Shown: positions 7,957 to 16,147, counted from the stretch's first letter. The stretch is DNA of 23,145 bases from Promethearchaeota archaeon (GCA_016839655.1 JAEOTW010000002.1:1-23145), one strand, 5' to 3'. A program made the numbers and translations. The notes: generated from the letters alone by a model not told the origin.

Positions 7957-8736
7957 CTAATCATCAATCATTCTATTATGTCCTTTTGGACAAATTCCAT
8001 ATGTACAATCATAAAAACCATCATCATACTCTTCTCTAGCGTCGTAATGCTCCCAACAATAAATTTTATCACATTCGGGGCAATAAGCATCCAAACCTTC
8101 ATATCCATGGTGTTTTTTCATAAAATTATGAACACCTAATAAATTTCTTTTAATCAAAAGTTCAAATAATTCATATGCCAGTTTAATGCTCATTGATCGT
8201 TCATGAGTGATCCCTCGATAAACTAATGCTTCTTTTTCATCAAATCTTCCATATCCAATCTTATATTTAACAGCAATCTCACCACACTCAGAACAAGGGA
8301 GATGATATTCTAAATCAGAGATGGTTATAACTTTCTCAATTTTCTTTACAGTTTCTTTTTTATTTAATAGATTCTCATACACATGCCAAAAAGCATCCCA
8401 ACAATCCTTAAAAGCATTCTCTACTTTAATTAAAAGATCTAATGATTTGTTATTCTCAAAAATTTTCAGTTCACTAATAATTTTCGATAGTATATTCCTA
8501 GCAGCATATAAGTAATTTTTTGAACTGGAAATCTCTTTTTTGCTTAATTTAAGATTCGGGTTTAATAAATCCAAAGCAGAAAATACATTATAATAAAATT
8601 CTTTTACATCTGATATCCACAATTCTTTAGTTGTATCATCTAATTCTTTGAGATAATTAAGATAATTAATAATTTCTTCTTGAATCTCTTCAATCTTAAT
8701 AAAAAGATCTCTAATATTCAATATGTTTTCTTTCAT
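7957..8736 (-). CDS. Helical protein with C-terminal Cys/His metal-binding module
   Basis: The 259-residue protein has a helical, coiled-coil-prone N-terminal part (about residues 1-140, lysine/glutamate/leucine-rich) and a compact C-terminal module. The module contains C148-x2-C151 (PCSECGE), then C219-x2-C222-x4-C227 (YCPECDKIYCWEH), C244 and C249 (YDCTYGICPKGH), with H230 and H253 nearby. This should hold one or two zinc ions. The module ends in the acidic and glycine-rich run EEYDDGFYDCTYG and RMIDD. A TATA-like element at about 8757-8768 fits the ATG start. It lies next to the DUF3795 gene on the same strand (gap 42 nt). I do not recognise a named family; nucleic-acid or protein binding is a guess. 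Confidence 0.75.
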   Translation of the reverse strand: MKENILNIRDLFIKIEEIQEEIINYLNYLKELDDTTKELWISDVKEFYYNVFSALDLLNPNLKLSKKEISSSKNYLYAARNILSKIISELKIFENNKSLDLLIKVENAFKDCWDAFWHVYENLLNKKETVKKIEKVITISDLEYHLPCSECGEIAVKYKIGYGRFDEKEALVYRGITHERSMSIKLAYELFELLIKRNLLGVHNFMKKHHGYEGLDAYCPECDKIYCWEHYDAREEYDDGFYDCTYGICPKGHNRMIDD

Positions 8737-8778
8737 GGGGATTATAATTTAATCCTATTTATTTATCTAAAGAATTTT

Positions 8779-9246
8779 TTATAGAGTTTTGCTTTCATCA
8801 GTAGCATTAAATAATTTTGTTCCACATCCAATACATTCTTTTTCGAACCAGGAGTATGGATGATTACAGTTGGAGCATAGCCATCGTTCCTCCTGTTGTT
8901 TTAACCACTCTTGAATACCAATTTCTTTAATTATTTTTAAACTATTCAGAGCTACTTTATGGTGAGCTAAATTCCGGCTTTCAAATCTCTTTATATTTTC
9001 ACATGGAAATTCAGGACAATTGTTGCAAAATTCAAATCCTTTAGATTGAGCACAAATCCGAATTCGACATCCACGACAGTTTTCAAATACATATTCACCC
9101 TTACATCCATAACATTTAATTTCTTTGTCATCAAGTGAGCTAACCCAATCTTCTGGTATAATTTCATTTCGGTTTTGTTTGTAAGCATTCATAATGAAAC
9201 AAGCACCACAATAAAGTCCACAGTAGGCATCATATCGAAACTTCAT
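8779..9246 (-). CDS. DUF3795-type cysteine-rich protein with C-terminal zinc ribbon
   Basis: The first 90 residues carry the DUF3795 pattern: Y8-C9-G-L-Y-C13-G-A-C16 (AYCGLYCGACFI), then CYGCKG, CRGCRIRICAQSKG and FCNNCPEFPC. Members of this family are small archaeal and bacterial proteins with many cysteines, of unknown function. After a helix (HKVALNSLKIIKEIGIQEWL) the C-terminus adds a separate zinc ribbon (WLCSNCNHPY, then CIGCGTK). The 155-aa length is ordinary for the DUF3795 plus ribbon arrangement. The ATG start is preceded by an AT-rich TATA-like stretch. It probably binds several metal ions in the cytoplasm; a redox or zinc role is inference. Confidence 0.85.
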   Translation of the reverse strand: MKFRYDAYCGLYCGACFIMNAYKQNRNEIIPEDWVSSLDDKEIKCYGCKGEYVFENCRGCRIRICAQSKGFEFCNNCPEFPCENIKRFESRNLAHHKVALNSLKIIKEIGIQEWLKQQEERWLCSNCNHPYSWFEKECIGCGTKLFNATDESKTL

Positions 9247-9462
9247 TATAAATCATTTTAAAATATTAATCAAATAATTAGAAGATAATACCTTTGGCTT
9301 TTAAATAATCTATTAGGACAAATTTAATTCTTGATATAATGAATTTTCGAATTATAAATTTAAAGTCAAGATTCTTTATTCTTTAATATACTTTTAGCCT
9401 ATTTTTTAATAATTTTTAGAACTAATCAATAAATACAATGCAAATGATTTACTAATAAGTAC

Positions 9463-9472
9463 ATATTTAAAA
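9463..9472 (+). promoter_or_regulatory. TATA-like box for the TspO-like gene
   Basis: ATATTTAAAA centred about 32 nt upstream of the ATG at 9500. Spacing is within the range for an archaeal promoter with a very short leader. Confidence 0.35.
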
Positions 9473-9499
9473 ATTAAAACTAAAAAGGCTTGTTGAAAA

Positions 9500-10276
9500 A
9501 TGAATAAAAAAGAATACTTGCAGATTTTTAATCTTATTGGGTTTATTGCAACAGTGATTGTGAATTTTTTAGCTGTATTACTACCAATTGGAGGAAATAC
9601 TACTCAAGAATTATCTGATGCTATCCCTAATTTGTTTGTTCCAGCAGGAATAACTTTTTCAATTTGGACTTTTATTTATATCTTTTTAGGATTGTTTTCT
9701 ATTTATCAGATTAGAGATATAACTAAAAAAGACAAAATTGAAATGAAATTTATCGATGATATCGGATATTTTTTTATTATCGGAAGTTTATCGAATATTA
9801 TATGGATAATCGTATGGCATTATCAACTAGTTCCAGTCTCTTTAATCTTTATGATTATTCTATTGATTTCATTATTACTTATTTATTTGAAATTAAATAT
9901 AGGGAAATCGGAAGTTTCTAGAATCGAAAAAGTTGCTGTACATATACCATTCAGTATATATCTAGGTTGGATAACTGTTGCAACAATAGCTAATGTTACC
10001 GCAGTACTAGTAGTTCTTGGAGTGGAAGGTTTCGACTTATTGGCGGTAATTTTGACTATTTTAGTAATTGCTGTGGCAGTGACAATAACATATGCCATGC
10101 TTTTATTACGAAAAGATTATGCCTATAGTGTAGTTATAATTTGGGCATTACTAGGGATTTTCATTAAACAATTCATTGCCTATTCAGTTATTGGAATAAC
10201 AGCGTTGATTGGAGCGATATTAATTCTAGTAGGAATTGTATATATTATTATTCGAGAGAAAGTATTACGTAAATAA
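9500..10276 (+). CDS. TspO/MBR-like membrane protein
   Basis: A 258-residue polytopic membrane protein with about seven to eight hydrophobic helices. The blocks LPIGGNTTQELSDAIPNLFVPAGITFSIWTFIYIFLG and, later, SIYLGWITVATIANVTAVL resemble the large (about 250 aa) TspO/MBR-related proteins found in bacteria, archaea and plants; classical TspO is about 160 aa with five helices, so this is the extended type. TspO proteins bind porphyrins and other hydrophobic ligands, but for this extended type the ligand is unknown. The C-terminus is positively charged (REKVLRK). The gene stands alone, with a T-run terminator after it and a convergent neighbour. Confidence 0.8.
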   Translation: MNKKEYLQIFNLIGFIATVIVNFLAVLLPIGGNTTQELSDAIPNLFVPAGITFSIWTFIYIFLGLFSIYQIRDITKKDKIEMKFIDDIGYFFIIGSLSNIIWIIVWHYQLVPVSLIFMIILLISLLLIYLKLNIGKSEVSRIEKVAVHIPFSIYLGWITVATIANVTAVLVVLGVEGFDLLAVILTILVIAVAVTITYAMLLLRKDYAYSVVIIWALLGIFIKQFIAYSVIGITALIGAILILVGIVYIIIREKVLRK

Positions 10277-10281
10277 TTTTC

Positions 10282-10294
10282 TTTTTTTTTTTTT
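10282..10294 (+). terminator. Oligo-T terminator (13 T) after the TspO-like gene
   Basis: A run of 13 T residues starts a few bases after the stop at 10276 and reaches into the stop codon of the convergent CoiA-like gene. Typical archaeal intrinsic termination signal for plus-strand transcription. Confidence 0.65.
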
Positions 10295-11315
10295 AAAAAT
10301 AATCTGAGACTTTAACTCTGACTATTTCATTAATTTCATATTTTTTATCAAAAATTTTTTCTATATTCAATTTTCTTATATTTTGAGATTTTTTAAGTAA
10401 TAGATAGGGTAAATGGAAGCCGTACCGAACTTCTAGTTTAGATATGATCCATTTTAAGGGGATTTCAATTATATCTGGATCATCTATTGCTTCAGCTAGA
10501 ACTACTTTACAATATGTTGTAATAATTGAATTAATTTCTGCTGTGCATGATACACTTAAGTGTTTATCTGTAAAGCGTGCTAATTTATAACCCTTAACAT
10601 CCATACATAAAATCTTATAATTAGGTATTTTACTATAAACAGCACTTCTTTTATCTTTATAATACTTGTTATATCCTAAATAATTATAATCAGACTTTTT
10701 ATGCTCAAAGAAAGGTGCGAAATGAAGTGCATAAGGAGGATCGATTATTTTCCTTCCAGATACATTCATATAATAAATTCGCCCTCCATATAAAGAATGA
10801 ACTCGTTTCTCCATCCCCAATACGCCTAGACCCTCTTCATTTCGAGGATTCTTCTCATATGAAACACATGTTCCATGACCATTAAAGATCCATAATGTGT
10901 ATATGTCTTTATGAGAATAGCTTTTTGTTCGTTCAATTAATTTTCTTTTACTAATTTGAGAGTTTTGGCATTCTATAGCAACCTTCTTTCCATTTTCTAA
11001 TTCGAAATATACATCTGCGATTTGATCTCCTATTCTTAGTTCAATTTTTTTTAAAGAAATTTGATTAAATTTTGGAAACATCATATACCAATATGCTTTC
11101 ATTGTCTTGTGCTCTATAGTTTCCGGTTCAAAGCAGTAATTCCTATTTCCTTTATGTAAAAAACAATCCAAGTCTGAATTATAAAATATGGGTTTTTTAC
11201 AAATTGTACATAGCCATGTATAATTTTGAGAATCAGAAGGCAAACCATCTAATACATTGAAAATCTTTCCTAACTCAAAATTAAAAGCATGAATTATTTT
11301 CGTGTTTTTTTCCAT
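10293..11315 (-). CDS. CoiA-like PD-(D/E)XK nuclease with N-terminal zinc finger
   Basis: The N-terminal part holds a likely zinc finger: C36-x2-C39 (LCTICKKPIFY), H54 (CFLHKG) and C61. This is followed by E68-H69-K70 in a helix and by the nuclease core: D101 in GDQIADVYFEL, then E115 and Q117 in AIECQNSQIS, i.e. a D...ExQ version of the PD-(D/E)XK catalytic motif, and ERTKSYS and YTLWIFNG downstream. This order (CxxC, H, EH, D, ExQ, S) is that of the CoiA-like family, whose bacterial namesake acts in competence. In archaea the role is not established; DNA processing or defence is possible. The C-terminal 150 residues are not recognised. It is transcribed away from the small-protein genes at 11.5-12.3 kb, with which it shares a 178-bp intergenic region. 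Confidence 0.75.
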   Translation of the reverse strand: MEKNTKIIHAFNFELGKIFNVLDGLPSDSQNYTWLCTICKKPIFYNSDLDCFLHKGNRNYCFEPETIEHKTMKAYWYMMFPKFNQISLKKIELRIGDQIADVYFELENGKKVAIECQNSQISKRKLIERTKSYSHKDIYTLWIFNGHGTCVSYEKNPRNEEGLGVLGMEKRVHSLYGGRIYYMNVSGRKIIDPPYALHFAPFFEHKKSDYNYLGYNKYYKDKRSAVYSKIPNYKILCMDVKGYKLARFTDKHLSVSCTAEINSIITTYCKVVLAEAIDDPDIIEIPLKWIISKLEVRYGFHLPYLLLKKSQNIRKLNIEKIFDKKYEINEIVRVKVSDYF

Positions 11316-11461
11316 TTCAGATCAAAATTAATTGAAACATAGGGATTTTTATATAGATATCACAAATCGGCTATTTAAACCTAAATCTTATTGTATTCTC
11401 CTATCAAATCAAGAAATAATTTAAGAAATTGAAGTAGACTAGAAATTTTTTGCACCGTTGA

Positions 11462-11471
11462 TATTTAAAAA
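11462..11471 (+). promoter_or_regulatory. TATA-like box for the GEETGHAH gene
   Basis: TATTTAAAAA centred about 28 nt upstream of the ATG at 11494. It argues for that ATG as a leaderless start rather than the upstream in-frame TTG at 11458, which would lie upstream of the transcript start. Confidence 0.45.
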
Positions 11472-11493
11472 TCAATATAATTTTCTAACATCT

Positions 11494-11934
11494 ATGACAG
11501 AAATTCAAAACAAAGAATTAGAAAACATTATATCAAATTCTTCCAAAATCGATCCTTTGAAGTATATTGATGGTCCTAAGAAAAAAATTTCAATCCAGAA
11601 AAGTAAAATTCAAGTTAAATATCAACATGGACCAAAAATCTATAGGCAAGGAGATATTTTGTTCAAGAAAATAGAAAAACTCCCTAATCAATTGAAAGAA
11701 AAATCCGACAATGTTGTAGCTGAAGGGGAAGAAACAGGTCATGCCCATGTTCTTGTTAATGGTGCTTTGTTCGAATTATTAAATTCAGAAAACCTCTATA
11801 TAAAATCTGAAAAAAGTACAAGAATCATTCATGATGAGCACCTCCCAATAAAATTAGAATCAGGAAATTATCATGTGATAAGACAAAGAGAATATTTAGG
11901 CCCGGGACTACAAACCCGGATTGTTAGAGATTAA
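11494..11934 (+). CDS. GEETGHAH-motif small protein (146 aa)
   Basis: A lysine-rich leader of about 45 residues precedes a compact domain: YRQGDILF (residues 50-57), AEGEETGHAHVL (76-87), IIHDEHLPI (111-119) and YHVIRQREY (126-134). Two H-x-H/H-x2-H pairs (H83, H85; H113, H116) suggest a metal site in a beta-barrel or cupin-like fold; that is inference. From memory this domain matches a family of about 100-aa uncharacterised bacterial proteins (pattern RQGDVLL, GEVTGHAHRL, EH, RQREY) often encoded beside DUF6745 genes; I have not searched a database. I prefer the ATG start at 11494 (TATA-like box 28 nt upstream) over the TTG at 11458. It is followed 27 nt later by the STGK/WTFGL gene, which suggests an operon. 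Confidence 0.8.
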   Translation: MTEIQNKELENIISNSSKIDPLKYIDGPKKKISIQKSKIQVKYQHGPKIYRQGDILFKKIEKLPNQLKEKSDNVVAEGEETGHAHVLVNGALFELLNSENLYIKSEKSTRIIHDEHLPIKLESGNYHVIRQREYLGPGLQTRIVRD

Positions 11935-11961
11935 ATTTATAATACAAAAAGATAGTTTCAT

Positions 11962-12270
11962 ATGACAGATGCAGAATACTATACAGATTTACATGAAAAA
12001 AATAAGAAATACTTGGAAAGTCTAGATTTAGATGTGGTAGCTAGGGGACCTACTAGAATTATCGATAGAGATGGAGAGAATTTATTAATAGAATTCACCA
12101 AGAGAAGCGCAAATAGGATAACTACTTTTCGATATGTGAGAGTCAAAGATTCTTCAACTGGAAAAAAAGTTTTTTTAAGTGTTCCCAATAAAATGAGTTC
12201 ATGTCGACAAGCAATCTCATGGACTTTTGGGCTTAAACCCTCTGATTACGATCTATTATTTGAAACTTAA
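11962..12270 (+). CDS. STGK/AISWTFGL small protein (102 aa)
   Basis: The C-terminal two thirds form a single compact domain with RYVRVKDSSTGKKVFLSVP (STGK at 65-68) and CRQAISWTFGL (81-91). From memory, this corresponds to the C-terminal tail seen in bacterial DUF6745-type proteins (pattern dpSTGRxYxLRVPPxmxxxxxAxAWTFGL), here standing alone without the larger repeat-like DUF6745 body. The N-terminal 30 residues are a helix (DAEYYTDLHEKNKKYLESLD). It begins with ATG 27 nt after the GEETGHAH gene and ends 44 nt before the TPR gene. No cysteine-based metal site, no membrane segment. Function unknown; the partnership with the upstream gene is the best clue. Confidence 0.8.
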   Translation: MTDAEYYTDLHEKNKKYLESLDLDVVARGPTRIIDRDGENLLIEFTKRSANRITTFRYVRVKDSSTGKKVFLSVPNKMSSCRQAISWTFGLKPSDYDLLFET

Positions 12271-12314
12271 TTTTTTATTTAATATTTCAAATTTTTTGGA
12301 ATTTTTAACGCATC

Positions 12315-14051
12315 ATGGTTGAGACAACTTCTATTGTTGATTATTTTTACCAAAATGGGTATATTAATAACAAAAATTCATCTGATTATTTAGAACTCTT
12401 TCATGATCTTGTTATTCAACTGATTAATAATGAGAAGTATGGAGAATTAGTAGATTTATGCTATGATGTGATTTCGTTTGATCCTAACCTCACTCTTATA
12501 CCAAAACTCGTTTATACTTTGATCAATCTTCAAGCAAACAAAAGTGCAGTTGATTTATGTGAATTATATATAAAAAATAAAAAAAATGATGATATTTTCT
12601 ATGATGCTATTAATGAGTTTTTAAAATATGATAACTTTTCTGGAGCAATTGATTTATGTAGGATGTACCTAAGGATTAAACCAGATGGTAATCTAGGATT
12701 CATCCGTACGATGATATTAGCCTCACTTAAAAAAGGTATGAAATACCCTAATATATTTGATTTGGTTGAAGAACTTTTAGAAATAAACCACGGGCTTAAA
12801 TTTATTTATAGTCTGATTCATTCGATGTTAGAGATACAGAATTATACTGCAGTTATTAATATAATTAAATTAGTTTTAAATTCTAACTCTAAAGAAAAGC
12901 TTACATTATTAAATATTGTTAATATTCTGTTTGAAAATGGAAAACACATAGGAGCATGGGAATTATGTAAAAAATTTCTGAAGATCTATCCTTCTTCCAT
13001 GGATGTGTTAATTTTATATGGAAGAATCCTCACAAAAAGAGGTAGATATCAAGAATCACAAAATCTCTTAAATTCAATTTTAGGACAACTATCATCTTCC
13101 GCACCTAAATCAAAAAGCAAAATCCTTAATTCAATTGGTTGGAATTATATCCAGCAAGGAGATTGGAAAAAAGCTAGTAATCCTTGTATAAAATCAACGA
13201 AATTAAATCCACAATTCCCAGATTCATATAATAATTTAGGTTATATTTATTTTAAAAAGGGGTATGTTGAGAAAGGGATAAAACTCGTTAAGAGAGCAAT
13301 AAAATTAAACCCAAATCTCTGTCAAACATGGGTTAATCTTGGAAAAATCCACCTTGAGCTACGAAATTATTATGACGCGTTTCAAGCATGTTATAGATGT
13401 CTTTCTATTAATAATCAGCATCAAGAAGGGATTTCTCTTTACAAAAAGTTATCAGATAATCCTGATATAAAAATACTTAGTTTTCTTATACCTAAAATGA
13501 TACAATTGGGGTATAGATGTGTATTTGATTCTCTAAATGAGACAATATTCCCAAATAAATTGCTAAAAAATAATAGATACATAGTGTATTCTAAAGAATT
13601 TTTAAATTTCTTGAAAAAAGTTAGATTAGCACAGATGTACTTAAATGATTTTGTTGCTATTTACTGCTGGTTACCGAAGTGCGAAAGTTGTGGAAATTTA
13701 TTAAAAATTTACGGTGAAAGACTTAACTATAAAGACGGTTCTAAAACAAAAATGTATCGTTGTCAGAATTGTGGAAAAGAAAAAAGAAGTGTTGAGCAAA
13801 TGGATAATCAAAACGTACATTACTTAAAATTGCGAGTTATCTTAGAATCTCCTCTAAAAGGCTACGATAACAAAACCCAATTTTATTCCAAATTAGATTA
13901 TGAAAGCATTTTTATCACCTATTCTACTATAAAGGTTATTCAAAACAATCTAAATTCTAATGGTTCAGAATTAATTGAAAATATAAAAAAAGCAGCGCTT
14001 TTATATGGGGAAGATATTCAAAAAAAGAGTAATAAATCTCTAAGCGTATAA
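12315..14051 (+). CDS. TPR-repeat protein with zinc ribbon
   Basis: A 578-residue scaffold protein. The N-terminal half is built of degenerate helical repeats (for example SAVDLCELYIKNKKND, GAIDLCRMYLRIKPDG, GAWELCKKFLKIYPSS). Clear TPRs lie at about 230-370, including KILNSIGWNYIQQGDWKKA, SYNNLGYIYFKKGYVEKGI and TWVNLGKIHLELRNYYDAF, each followed by an xLNPxxx-type linker. A zinc ribbon follows: C456-x2-C459 and C483-x2-C486 (CESCGNL, CQNCGKEK). TPR domains bind peptides or partner proteins; the ribbon may add nucleic-acid or protein contact. It starts 44 nt after the 102-aa gene, so it could be in the same transcript, although the clear repeats would also suit a free-standing gene. Target unknown. 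Confidence 0.85.
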   Translation: MVETTSIVDYFYQNGYINNKNSSDYLELFHDLVIQLINNEKYGELVDLCYDVISFDPNLTLIPKLVYTLINLQANKSAVDLCELYIKNKKNDDIFYDAINEFLKYDNFSGAIDLCRMYLRIKPDGNLGFIRTMILASLKKGMKYPNIFDLVEELLEINHGLKFIYSLIHSMLEIQNYTAVINIIKLVLNSNSKEKLTLLNIVNILFENGKHIGAWELCKKFLKIYPSSMDVLILYGRILTKRGRYQESQNLLNSILGQLSSSAPKSKSKILNSIGWNYIQQGDWKKASNPCIKSTKLNPQFPDSYNNLGYIYFKKGYVEKGIKLVKRAIKLNPNLCQTWVNLGKIHLELRNYYDAFQACYRCLSINNQHQEGISLYKKLSDNPDIKILSFLIPKMIQLGYRCVFDSLNETIFPNKLLKNNRYIVYSKEFLNFLKKVRLAQMYLNDFVAIYCWLPKCESCGNLLKIYGERLNYKDGSKTKMYRCQNCGKEKRSVEQMDNQNVHYLKLRVILESPLKGYDNKTQFYSKLDYESIFITYSTIKVIQNNLNSNGSELIENIKKAALLYGEDIQKKSNKSLSV

Positions 14052-14162
14052 AAAATATTCACTCCGTTCAATTTAATAATTAAATTTTATATCATATTGT
14101 ATAGTAGTTCTTAAATCCAATTTCTTAATATTATTAAAAATAAAATATATTTCTCGAATAGT

Positions 14163-16082
14163 ATGGCAAATAACCTAACATATATTGATTTCTTTCCTTA
14201 TCATACATATCGCTCAGAACAGCAAGAAATTATCCGTGAAATAGAATTATGTGTTCGTTTAAAAAAAAATGTACTATTAGTTGCACCAAGTGGAGCGGGG
14301 AAAACTGTTACTGCTCTAAGCGCCATACTTCCTCATACTTATGAAAAGGAACTGAAGATTATATATTTATGTAGAACTCATACTCAATCTGATAGAGTTA
14401 TTAATGAGTTGAAAAAAATTCATTCTTCAAAATTAGAAATAACAGGATTGTCTCTGAGGGGAAGAAGTGAAATGTGCTTAAATTCTTCCCTATTAAATTC
14501 AAAGCTTTCTCCTTTGGACGCAATGTTAACGTGTTCAGACCTAAGAATCAGTGAATCGTGCAAGTATTTTAACAAACTTCATAATAATCGAAATCCGGAA
14601 GACTTTTCTCATTTTACAAGTCCACGAGATACCCAAGAACTAATTGAGTACTGTAAAGAAAAGGATTATTGTCCTTATTATTTTTGCAAGTATATTTTAA
14701 ATAAAGCTCAAATTATTGTGTGTAACTTCCAATGGATGTTTAATCCTAGTATTCGTTTCCAAATTCTCAATTTGTTAGCAACTTCATTAGAAGACTGTAT
14801 TGTGGTTATAGATGAATGTCACAATGTTGTAGATATGGCAACTAAAGTAAAATCTAATAAATTAACTCTCTCTTTTCTTATTTCATGCTCACAAGATCTA
14901 AAAAAAAATCAACTACCTTCTCAATATCCTAAGTTTGTACACTTCTTGATAGAAAATCTTAAGAAAAAGTGTAATGACCTTCCAACTTCTACAAGCATTA
15001 AATTAGATCCATTCGAATTTCTGAATAACATGTCTAAATCTTTAGAAATGAATATAGCTACTGAACTTGAAAGATTGGAGTTTTATTTTCAAAAATTACC
15101 AATAAAAACTAGGATTGATTTAAATAGAATACGAGTTTTAGCAAGGTTTTGGCAAAATTGGATTGAGAAATGCAAATCTGAAAGGTATTTCTTCTGTTAT
15201 AATATAATTACAAAAAATAATGAAAAATCAATTTCTTTAGAGATGGTGGCATTGGAACCGCGTGAGGTGACAATACCGCTCTTTAGGCATACACATGCAT
15301 GTATTAATCTTACTGGAACAGTGAATCCTTATATTTACAAAACTTTAACTGGGCTAGATAGAAAATATTCTGGATATAAAGAAATAATTGCAAATTCTCC
15401 TTTTCATAGTAAAAACATTAAAGCCTTGATAACTGAAGGGGTAAGCACAAAAATGAAAAAGAGAACTTCTATAATGTATAATAAAATGATTGAAAAAATC
15501 GAAGAGGTGATTTCTTGTACTCCTGCTAATGTTGCTATTTTTTGTGCTTCATATGAGATTTTGAAAGATTTAGTTTTAAATGGAGTGGAGGAAATTGTCA
15601 AATTACATGAAAAAAAATTAATTATTGAAGAGCCTGAAATGTCAGGGTCTAAAAATGCTGCATTGATAAAAAATTATAAAAATCTAGGAAAGTCTGGAAA
15701 AGGTGCTGTATTACTTGGCGTATGTGGGGGTAGAAACTCCGAAGGGGAAGATTTCCCGGGTAATGATATGAATTCTGTAATAATTGCCGGTATTCCTTAC
15801 CATCTCCTTACACCCCAAGCAGATGCCCGAATAAATTATTATAATAAAGCATTTTATGGGCAAGGATGGCTGTTAGGTTATTTATACCCGGCGATGCAAC
15901 GAGCAAACCAAGCTGCTGGAAGGCCAATCCGAAAAGAAAAAGACAAGGGTGCTATTATCTTTTTGGACTCTCGGTTTAAAACAAAAAAAAAATGGATTTC
16001 AGATTGGATAAGAAAAGAAATTGAAGTAGTTCCGGATGAAATTAACGCTATTTCTAAACATTTAAAAGGATTTTGGTTATAA
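14163..16082 (+). CDS. XPD/Rad3-type Fe-S helicase (SF2)
   Basis: ATP-dependent 5'-3' DNA helicase of the XPD/DinG family. Motifs in order: Q-like YRSEQQEII (19-27), Walker A APSGAGKT (41-48), cluster cysteines C105, C124, C133 and C170 (spacing x18-x8-x36, like XPD rather than DinG), ANIVNFQWMF-like IIVCNFQWMF, Walker B DECH (217-220), and in the second half GVCGGRNSEGEDFPG, GIPYHLLTP and motif VI QAAGRPIR (583-590). C164 and C175 are two extra cysteines near the cluster. The 639-aa length is normal. In archaea XPD serves repair or other DNA unwinding; whether this is the main XPD or a paralogue is not clear. It is preceded by a 111-bp gap and followed by a 22-bp palindrome. Confidence 0.9.
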   Translation: MANNLTYIDFFPYHTYRSEQQEIIREIELCVRLKKNVLLVAPSGAGKTVTALSAILPHTYEKELKIIYLCRTHTQSDRVINELKKIHSSKLEITGLSLRGRSEMCLNSSLLNSKLSPLDAMLTCSDLRISESCKYFNKLHNNRNPEDFSHFTSPRDTQELIEYCKEKDYCPYYFCKYILNKAQIIVCNFQWMFNPSIRFQILNLLATSLEDCIVVIDECHNVVDMATKVKSNKLTLSFLISCSQDLKKNQLPSQYPKFVHFLIENLKKKCNDLPTSTSIKLDPFEFLNNMSKSLEMNIATELERLEFYFQKLPIKTRIDLNRIRVLARFWQNWIEKCKSERYFFCYNIITKNNEKSISLEMVALEPREVTIPLFRHTHACINLTGTVNPYIYKTLTGLDRKYSGYKEIIANSPFHSKNIKALITEGVSTKMKKRTSIMYNKMIEKIEEVISCTPANVAIFCASYEILKDLVLNGVEEIVKLHEKKLIIEEPEMSGSKNAALIKNYKNLGKSGKGAVLLGVCGGRNSEGEDFPGNDMNSVIIAGIPYHLLTPQADARINYYNKAFYGQGWLLGYLYPAMQRANQAAGRPIRKEKDKGAIIFLDSRFKTKKKWISDWIRKEIEVVPDEINAISKHLKGFWL

Positions 16083-16125
16083 ATTCCCTCCTTAGGAGAT
16101 CCACATTCAAATAAATATCTGTTGA

Positions 16126-16147
16126 AAAAGTAAAATATTTTACTTTT
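16126..16147. repeat. Perfect 22-bp palindrome
   Basis: A perfect inverted repeat without spacer, half-site AAAAGTAAAAT, in the 149-bp gap between the helicase gene and the two-TM gene. It is 85 nt upstream of the ATG at 16232. It could be an operator or a hairpin at the end of the helicase transcript; no long T run follows. Confidence 0.5.

Noticed and set aside
11458..11493. Upstream TTG start for the GEETGHAH gene
   Set aside because: Lies upstream of, and next to, the TATA-like box at 11462-11471; the ATG at 11494 has proper spacing.
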